The notes under the pieces: generated by a model | Databases searched by the model: none | What the model was told of the DNA's origin: nothing | What the model saw: the letters and a program-made list of their open reading frames with translations, nothing else | NCBI GenBank assembly: GCA_023053545.1 | Contig: JAKZAN010000006.1 | Coordinates: 1,307,001 to 1,371,000, forward strand | Direction of reading: 5' to 3' | DNA from: Lepidurus packardi | Lineage: Eukaryota; Arthropoda; Branchiopoda; Notostraca; Triopsidae | Length of the DNA stretch: 64,000 bases | Program-made: the position numbers and the translations under genes | In this document: piece after piece, positions 56,786-64,000 of the stretch | How the letters are laid out: every line of letters starts with the position of its first letter | Numbering within the stretch: the first letter of the stretch is position 1

Positions 56786-59228
56786 ATGCTGCCGAGGAAT
56801 CCGACCATGGAAGCAGATACAGCCAAAACTGCGCGGCACATAATGGGTACGGGTATTGTCTTGTTGGGAGTGATGTTTATAGCGGCAGGTGCGTAAGAGC
56901 GAAGCGATTCTCATACATACCCATTCGAATGACACGGTTGAATCCGAGAACCACCTGTAATGTCTGTGGTTTATAGGTTTAATTATAGGGCTAGAGTTCC
57001 CCGCGTATGTTGCTCAAAAAGTTCGTGAAAACGTGTGCATTACCTCGCCAGCTTCGCTTCGATATCCTCAATGGCTGGTGGATTACAATTCCACTAAAAA
57101 GAATAGCATAATGATCTGGAATTTGACCAATCCCAAGCAAGTTTCCAAGAACTCCGCTCACCCGCAAGTATGCAGTTGCTAAACATCCCAAAACCTTTCC
57201 ATTACGAGCCTCCATAATGTTGTTTGTCTCTTTTTACTTGATTCCTTCGTCCTTCTTATCGCCATTTTGTATGGCCTTGTTGACGTTGTCACCTCAATCT
57301 TGCAGTGGGGTTTAATTGGACCTTATATCTACACGGAATCGGAACAAAAACTAGACATTCAGTTCCGAGATGGTTACATTGAATATGTGCCTTGGATTAC
57401 CCAAACGTGGGATGAGCAAGCTACAGCATTACTTTGCGGAACTAATTGTTCCCTAGACGCTGAGGTAAGCTAAAACATCCTGTCATGGAAGGATCCGTCT
57501 TCCCCTTTCGCCTTGTAATTTACGGCTCTGAATAATTATGTATCAACTTTGAACTCCGGATGGCAGCTCACCATGTTTGAATACGTACAGTCCCTCATTA
57601 GGCCAGACATTACAGATAGTAACCAACATGTTTTCATCACAGACATCGTTGCTTAGCGACTACTTCCTAGCTTGACCTTTCACGCTCTCATTGCTTCTGT
57701 TTCGAGGGAATGCCTTGTTATTCATGGGGAAATCATGCAGAGGAATTCGAAAACCTGTAGCAGGTTTTTGTATTTGCAGATCACTGTGGTTAGTCCGTGG
57801 ATGGTCTCCAATGCAAGTCTTCCGCCCATGACTATTGCGCGAGCCTTATTTATGGATTATAAACATGCAAAGTTAAAAGACACAAACAACTGGTTCATTC
57901 GCCTGACTGTGCGGCGTTTTGTGCTAGGCCACTACCGGAATATTATGAGTGCGGATGGCAGTGGCAGGGATGACAAAAGTCGCAGCCGTCGTCTTGCGAC
58001 AGTAACAAAACCGTCTTTTTTGGAGCGGACGCGTGGTGGTGAATTATCCGTTCAGTTGGTGCGCTTAGGGACGCACCCCATGGCTCTCAAGACGCTCTTT
58101 CATGTGTCAGCTTCCAATCCCAGCCAAGCGATAAAGGAATGGACGCCGGGCATTTTACGTCACTTTGATACGGAGAATGAAGCAATGGCCTACGGTCACC
58201 GCGTCAAGCTTCGCACTTGTCCGGTGGACCGCAGCCTTGATAGCAATCTTTATTGGCAAGGTAAAATCAAAGTTGTAGCGCTGTGTCTCCGTTAAGCTAG
58301 TTTTACGCTTACTTTCTGACAGTTTCCATAACTTTTACTTGGGTCCCGATATTGATTTTTTGACTGCGGTAATTTATCTTAGAAGTGAAATGGGGCATGG
58401 ATTGGGATTGGAGTTCTTTGAAAGGCCATGGATGGTTAATACCACCTGGTCCGGAACCGCGGTCTTGCATAAACACCCAGCCTTCGAAGCAGCTGCTGAC
58501 TATTGCTTGGCCTACGTTGTTCCAGAGCGTGGAAATGAAAGCCGTAAAACAAGAGCGGGAGGCTGGAAACCCTCCTACGTGGCTTTATGAAGTCTCCAAG
58601 ATGAGAAACGAAACATGGATTGACCCCATAAGTCGGTATTACTGTCAATTGGAATCCAAGTCACCGCCGCTATCTGAGGAACCTAGTCTACGAGCTGGCT
58701 GGGTTCCCTTTCAAGTAAAAGAAAGAAATGCCGGGAAATATTTTATCAATCTGTTTAGAAAAAAAAGCCAAAACAACACCAGACCTATGTATTCCATTTA
58801 TTTTGCTTTATTTAAGGTACACATCGAACCAGTAAGCGGATTGGTTTGGCAGAGATCTGTGAGCGTCAAGGGGTTTGCCATGCTACCAAATAACACGCTT
58901 TGGCCCCAAATTTTCGTAGCTCGGACGGAAACTATTACTGATCCGCATATTCTAAAGCAACGACATTACGTAAGTCGATAAAATGTAAGAAAGACTTTTA
59001 AATACACAAGTCTGAACTTTTTATGGTGTGTTTCAGAATGTGATATTGCTCCAAATCGCTTGTGGTGGCATGGCGGGGTTCACTTTGGTTGGAGCAGCTA
59101 TTGTCGTCACCGGGATTTGCTTGGCGTGTTTTCGGAGACCCCAAAATAGAATTACTCCCATTGTGACTCGTCGGTCATTGCCTTTGCAACAGCGCCCAGC
59201 TACCAACCCATCCAATTCGAATAATTAA
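56786..59228 (+). CDS. CD36/SCARB-family scavenger receptor
   Basis: Six exons (56786-56888, 56977-57167, 57306-57464, 57780-58260, 58383-58969, 59037-59228) give 570 residues with two terminal membrane segments (about 20-42 and 510-535), the CD36 hairpin topology. Strong family blocks are YPQWLVDYNS, IWNLTNPKQV, GLIGPYIYTES, the LTVRRFVLGHY segment and VHIEPVSGL. Many N-glycosylation sites are present. Family members bind lipids or lipoproteins outside cells or in lysosomes. The middle (about 290-480) is very diverged and its splicing is uncertain: segment 58715-58816 (102 nt) could be a further in-frame intron, giving 536 residues, and another open frame overlaps 58339-58590. The short cytoplasmic tail is basic. 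Confidence 0.82.
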
Positions 59229-59422
59229 ATAAGGCGAGTTTTCTGTCCTTTTCTTCGGAGTGCTCGACTTGGCAAAGTGGAATTTTACGACTTCTTTATT
59301 CATAACTCCATAGTTTCGTTACCGTTGCTCTCCTTGTCTTGCCAATGGCCACTTTTTCTAGAAATCTTTGGCGCCAGAGTTTAAAAAGCGATGGAAGGGG
59401 TGACGGGAACCTAGCTTAATTG

Positions 59423-60192
59423 CTAACTTTCGTGCTGTTTGTTGTTGACCCTCCTCATTCTGCGTTTGGGAATGGGGCCTCCGGATTTTAATAACTGAAC
59501 GTTCTCGTCTTCCGTAGGGGTTTTGGCACGCAAGAGGCGAGGGGCAAATGCCAAAGTACAAAGCGTGATGCCTAGAAAAAAAAAGTTCAATAAAAGAATG
59601 AGTATTTATGTTCAATTAAAAGACGCCAATTATTTTGTCTGTCCATCCCAATTACTAATGTGATGATACTTACACGCAACGATAACTGGAAAGATAATGT
59701 GGAAGGAGCACGGTGTAGTACGGTAGTATAACGCCTCCGTAAGAAGGTAAATAACTTTGAGGAGAAGAACGCAAGCAGTAATAGAAAGAACCCTAGAGAT
59801 ATTATGGGAAATTTAGTACTGGAAAATGTAATTGCATTTGCAATAGCTTACGGTAAATGGTGAATGCATAAAGCACAATGAAGCAAGCACATAGCGTTGA
59901 GTATCGAGTAGAGGCAGAGAAGGCGAGAAGTGGTATCCGGCAGCCCTACTGCGGAAAGAAAAATAATCAATACAGCGTGCTATATTCTTAGCGTTTACTC
60001 GTTCATTTTTAGACTTCTTTCTTTACCTTCTATTGAATCAATGCCTTCGTAGTGTTGAAAAAACTTGCTCCCCAAGAAGTAGTCTTTATGAAAAACAGTA
60101 CGTAAAGCTGTTCCAATGTCCATCAACGAAACAAAAGCCAACCAACCACGCAAACTATAGACTCCTCGGTCTACTTTATTTACCACTACCAT
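59423..60192 (-). CDS. ERG28: ERG28-like ER membrane protein
   Basis: Four exons on the minus strand (60192-60027, 59948-59852, 59792-59674, 59571-59423) encode 176 residues. It starts with RGWLAFVSLMDIGTALRTVF, matching the ERG28 opening (LRSWLVMVSIIAMGNTLQSF), and later has SITACVLLLKVIYLLTEALYYRT and FPVIVACITLCTLA, which align with TLWTFLLALGHFLSELFVYG and PLMVASFSILGM. Four hydrophobic segments are expected. ERG28 tethers C-4 demethylation enzymes of sterol synthesis in the ER. The sequence is divergent and has an ~35-residue basic extension. If the host is a sterol auxotroph, as arthropods are, its role would be different. It converges with the CD36-family gene, 194 bp apart. Confidence 0.75.
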
Positions 60193-60792
60193 TTTACTTA
60201 CGTTTTTCGCAGACCGTAAGTAAGAAGTCCTATGCGACCTGCTTAGGTAGGTTATTTTAGTCGAAGACTATACACGAGAAATGACCTAAAGACATTTTTG
60301 ATTAGCTTGATAAAATAACCGTTTGAAAGCAGCACTTTGCAGAGAGGAGGCCGTGAGAGAATAACTTCCTTGTGTATTATTACTATTTAAACAAAGAGCT
60401 CAATTTTATTTAAATTTTATTTTACTTTAGTAGACGTATCGATTACAGTGAAAAATTTGCGAGCCGAAGTGGTCTTGGCTGCACTTTGGCACTAGAACTT
60501 TTAATTTTTTTAGGTTCCTTTCAGTTAGGTTTTCTCTTCTTTCTTTGTGTTGTTACAGACGACAGGCATCGCATCGTCGTCTGCTGCATTCACGATAGGT
60601 TTCGCTGTCTATTCAACTCCGATTGACTTTGGTCCCAACACGAATTTAGTAGCAGCTCTTAGCCAGTGATTGTCAATTCGAATAACGAGTGTTTGTTTTA
60701 TGTTTTAAAGGGTTTCCTTCAATACTTCATTGTAACACAGAAGTAGAAGGCGAGTATCTCTTGAATAGAGCTCATTTCCAAACTTAAGGAAG
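60193..60792. promoter_or_regulatory. Divergent promoter region, ERG28-like and SNAPC1
   Basis: A 600-bp spacer between two divergent start codons. AT-rich, with no coding sequence and no motif I can name. The promoter assignment rests on geometry. Confidence 0.4.
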
Positions 60793-63768
60793 ATGGAGGA
60801 AAGCTCAAACCGCGAGTATAGTTTGTCTTCCATCCTCCCTATTGCCAGTGGGTTTTACACGGATTGTCGCCAACTTCTTGAGCAGTTTGCTGCATTGGAT
60901 AGTCATGCATTCTCAGATTTTGCTGCCTTATGGAGGGAAAAGTGTTTCCCTTTGATTTACTGGTAACTTATTTGTTAATGTTTCTCGTAAATTTTGATGA
61001 AAACCTATTTCTTCTTTTTGTAGTGGTAGAACGAGTGGGATGGAATTGATCATATTTTGTAGCGAGGTTTTGAAAACTGCTAAGCGATTCCTTGTGCCTC
61101 AAGAAAGTCTTATAACGAGGCTTGGAGCATTGTATTTACTGTATTCTCTATACTTCAAGCAGCCAACAAAGTAATATAAATCACTAATGTTTTTACGTTC
61201 TTAACTTACATTCACTTCTGTAGTGGTTACAACAAAATACGTCTAACCGTTACAGAGATAAAAGATATTAAAGTTTTATTAGCTTTGCTTGATAAACAAG
61301 GACACCAAGAAGGACGTTACGTATTTTACAAACTGTTGGCTTCAAATGCGTTTGATTTTTGTGCCACCAAAACAGATGCAAGAAAGGCTCCCAGAATATG
61401 CGTAGAACTTCTCAAAATATTATTTTTATAGTACTACCACAAAATTAAGCGCGGCCCCAATCTTGATACGACGGACTTGGTCGACGGAAAACAGCTTGAC
61501 CAAGAGGACAAAGATAATCCGATTCAACCCACATCTACTTTCCTAAGTGTTTTCGACGAAGGTACCCTTGACCAAATGAAGGTGCTGCATGACAAGTACA
61601 GGGAGCTGAAAGCTGGCATCTCACGTTAGTACTGCTTACTGTTCGTTGATTTGAGCATCTTGCTAGCATTGAAATTCATTCTACAGGTCCTGGAAACTTA
61701 GAACCCAGTTTGGATATACTCGAGAACAACTTCCCTAGCTTGTTGCGGGAAGAGCTGGCTAAGCTCCGCAAAAAATTACAAGACATGTCCACTCTTTCTG
61801 TTCAACATTCTAAAGGAAAAGCAACAGCTCGTTCAGCTTTGGTACCGCCGAAGGGCAAGAAACGTGGTAGGAAGCGACGTCAACCTTCAGGGACGGGTGA
61901 AGAAGGCATGTTCGAAACAAGTACAAGCAACAGCGAAGAAGACATCTTGAGTGACACAGGTGAGCCTTTTTCATGCTTTACACGTTTTGCGTCAGCACAA
62001 CAGCTTGGTACGTTTCTCTAGGAAACGGTTATAGCAAGTACATTTTTTCCATGTTTGCACAAAGCTGGGTGGCTGTTGAGGCTTGAAAGTACAAAGGCAT
62101 AATGTGTTGTCGCCTAGGAACCTAAATTATATCGAAACGTGCTGAAAGGTACTGGAAACATTGCGACCACAATTTGATAAAAGCCTGTTGCAGGCACGCA
62201 TCAAAGCAGATCGTAGCAGACACGCATCTATAGTCTGGAACGTCTGGTGTCTGGACCTATCTAATCCCCACCGTACCTCTTGACCTATGTTGTACAAAAT
62301 AGTACAACTTGCTCGCAATCATTTCCAAATTAGGCACTTGAACAAGGAAATGAAAGACTACATTAAAATGGTTGCTTGATTTGTTCTTATCACTTGAAGT
62401 AAAAAGCACAATGAGTTTCTTTGGATAGCAACTTTTTATCGTGAGACGAAGCTATGTGCTTTTTGTAGCGACCAAGTTTTGATTTTGATAGCACAACTCG
62501 TGTGATTTTTTTGCACAAAAAAACGTATGCTTTCAAAGATGGTACAGCTTTTTTTGGAATAATGCATACCTTGCAAGACATTGCAATACTCTGTGTCGGA
62601 GAAAATGGTAGAATTCCTTTTTACGAAAAATGGAAATGTGAGGTGGCGCCAAAGCGCATAACTCTGGTACGGTCGGTGCCTCCGGAGAGGCAAAACTAAA
62701 GACGGCATGAGACTGTGTGGTCCAAAGAACACACAGAGCGTCTTGTTCAAAAGTTTGTATAGTAGTGCACGCTGAGGCTCTGTTTTGGTAGAGAAAAGTA
62801 AAGCTGTAAAATAAGATGAGCTAAACCCATCTGCCATCTTTTCTTTGAGTAAGTCAGAGTCGGGAGGTTTTCTCCATCTACTTTTTAGTAACATAAAATT
62901 GGATCAGTTTGCATGTATAGAAACATATTGTGATTTATTTTTGTAAGCTTCTCACGTAGGGTTGTGTAGGAACTGCACATAACGAAACTGATTTTTTAGT
63001 CTAATATTTGGAGTCATATGCAATCGGCAAATTTGACGGGTGGATATAAGTTCCCGAATCGATAGATTTCTCAGTCCATACATTTTGGAATTGACCCAAT
63101 CAAGGAGTCCTTATTGAACTTGTATACTATTTGCATGCGTGGAATATGTATTGCACCTGGATCAAGGGAATATACAAGTATAAAAGACAAGAATGCAGCC
63201 ACTTTCCACGTATTCCGACAGATAGTTCGGGAAGTTTACAACTTGGCTTGAACCCAAAATTTGCTTCAGTGGTGCGTGAGGAACTAGTTGTGAAACCAAT
63301 AAACTAGTTGTGAAAACCAGCTCATGATTGTCGTGTGAGGAAATTTATCTCAGGAAAAGTTATAAAGCCTTCTGCAAATCAATTTGTAAGCTTTTGTGGT
63401 CCAAATGTCGCTGTGGTACTTATTTTTCTAACTACCTTTTTTGAACAATTGTGAGGAAAGCCTTTGTTCCCTTTTTGGCAAAAGAAACTTTTGCAAACAT
63501 TGTCAGTTTTAATATGAAACCCTTGAATTACTTGTTTTTCCGAACCAAAGCTATAGCTTGGATTGTTGTTATGCACGTATCGATGCGATTGCAGTAGGGG
63601 TGTCATTTAATTTGCCGTGAAACCGCGCTAATTAAATAATTTTACTGACGCTAGTGCAGTGTTCAACAATCTTAATAATCTTTGTGCTTTTCAGGTGCTT
63701 CGCATACGCCCAGAGCCAGTAATGGGTCTTCCCGCACAGTACACAAGAAACAGAGCAAGAAAGCCTAA
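60793..63768 (+). CDS. SNAPC1: snRNA-activating protein complex subunit 1 (SNAP43)
   Basis: Six exons (60793-60962, 61024-61170, 61224-61401, 61432-61624, 61687-61959, 63695-63768) encode 344 residues. The conserved N-terminal domain is clear: DCRQLLEQFAALDSHAFSDF, ALWR, CGRTSGMEL, LITRLGALYLLYSLY, NKIRLTVTEIKDI and YVFYKLLASNAFDF. A Lys/Arg-rich, Ser-rich tail ends HKKQSKKA. The SNAPc complex binds the proximal sequence element of snRNA genes for RNA polymerase II and III. Intron 3 is either a 30-nt GT-AG intron (61402-61431) or a 54-nt GC-AG intron (donor 61378), the latter fitting family spacing slightly better and giving 336 residues. Intron 5 is 1735 nt with no nested gene seen. Confidence 0.92.
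61960..63694 (+). other. Large last intron of SNAPC1
   Basis: Between a GTGAGC donor and a ttttcag acceptor. Contents are AT-rich with an actagttgtgaaa direct repeat of two copies at about 63282-63315. A 152-codon minus-strand frame (62436-62894) has no recognisable features. No RNA gene is visible. Confidence 0.45.
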
Positions 63769-64000
63769 ACTAGAATGTTGGTGAACAATATTCAAGTATG
63801 TATAAACGAATCTTGTTTACATAAAGCGAACAGCCATTGCTGCATGTGTTGCTGTGGAGTTACACATGCTATTGATGGCCTTACAAGTGTAAACGAAAGT
63901 TAGGTTGACACAGCTGTCATAATCTTTGATACCGTAATAGTTGTGTAAGGGAAAGTTGGTACTTTGTACATTATGGACTAAGAAAGTAGTAGTGCTCTTG

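Overview
The window is nuclear DNA from a small-genome invertebrate animal. Nearly every gene is built from exons separated by short introns (mostly 45-90 nt, GT..AG, often ending in TTTAG, CTAG or ATAG), and spacing between genes is tight. The gene set is animal: K2P channel, SV2 transporter, tau-tubulin kinase, CD36 receptor, PEAK pseudokinase. A degenerate CCTAA array and a DRE-type TATCGATA site recall arthropods, so a crustacean, mite or similar ecdysozoan is my best guess, but this is inference from style. No rRNA, tRNA, CRISPR array or recognisable transposon or virus-derived element was seen. All exon models come from reading frames, splice signals and remembered family motifs, with no database search.

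1-13.8 kb is gene-dense: a tandem pair of alpha-arrestins, then lunapark, SEM1/DSS1, a two-pore-domain K+ channel, a C2orf69-like protein, PTRHD1 (minus), NTAQ1 and a 120-residue zinc-ribbon protein related to part of RNF180. A 2.1 kb quiet stretch follows. 16-25.4 kb holds a PEAK/PRAG-type pseudokinase, CDV3 and, on the minus strand, an SV2-like transporter with its luminal repeat domain. 25.4-28.9 kb has no gene I can support.

28.9-35.3 kb is a mucin-like membrane protein (signal peptide, Ser/Thr/Pro stalk, EGF, SEA, EGF, transmembrane segment), whose signal-peptide exon lies 2 kb upstream of the rest. 36-43.1 kb is a convergent pair of genome-maintenance genes: FANCM (plus) and GINS4/SLD5 (minus), with stop codons only about 170 bp apart. 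44-53.8 kb is a large tau-tubulin kinase gene whose intron 8 carries the CCTAA array and a possible nested antisense gene. 56.8-63.8 kb holds a CD36-family receptor, an ERG28-like protein (minus) and SNAPC1.

The neighbours do not form one pathway; this is an ordinary mixed animal gene cluster. The points most worth a second look are the unusual pore residues of the K2P channel, the possible small secreted protein nested antisense inside the kinase gene, a 31-nt intron in GINS4, stand-alone and unrecognised small genes, and a triplicated CTATCG promoter motif.
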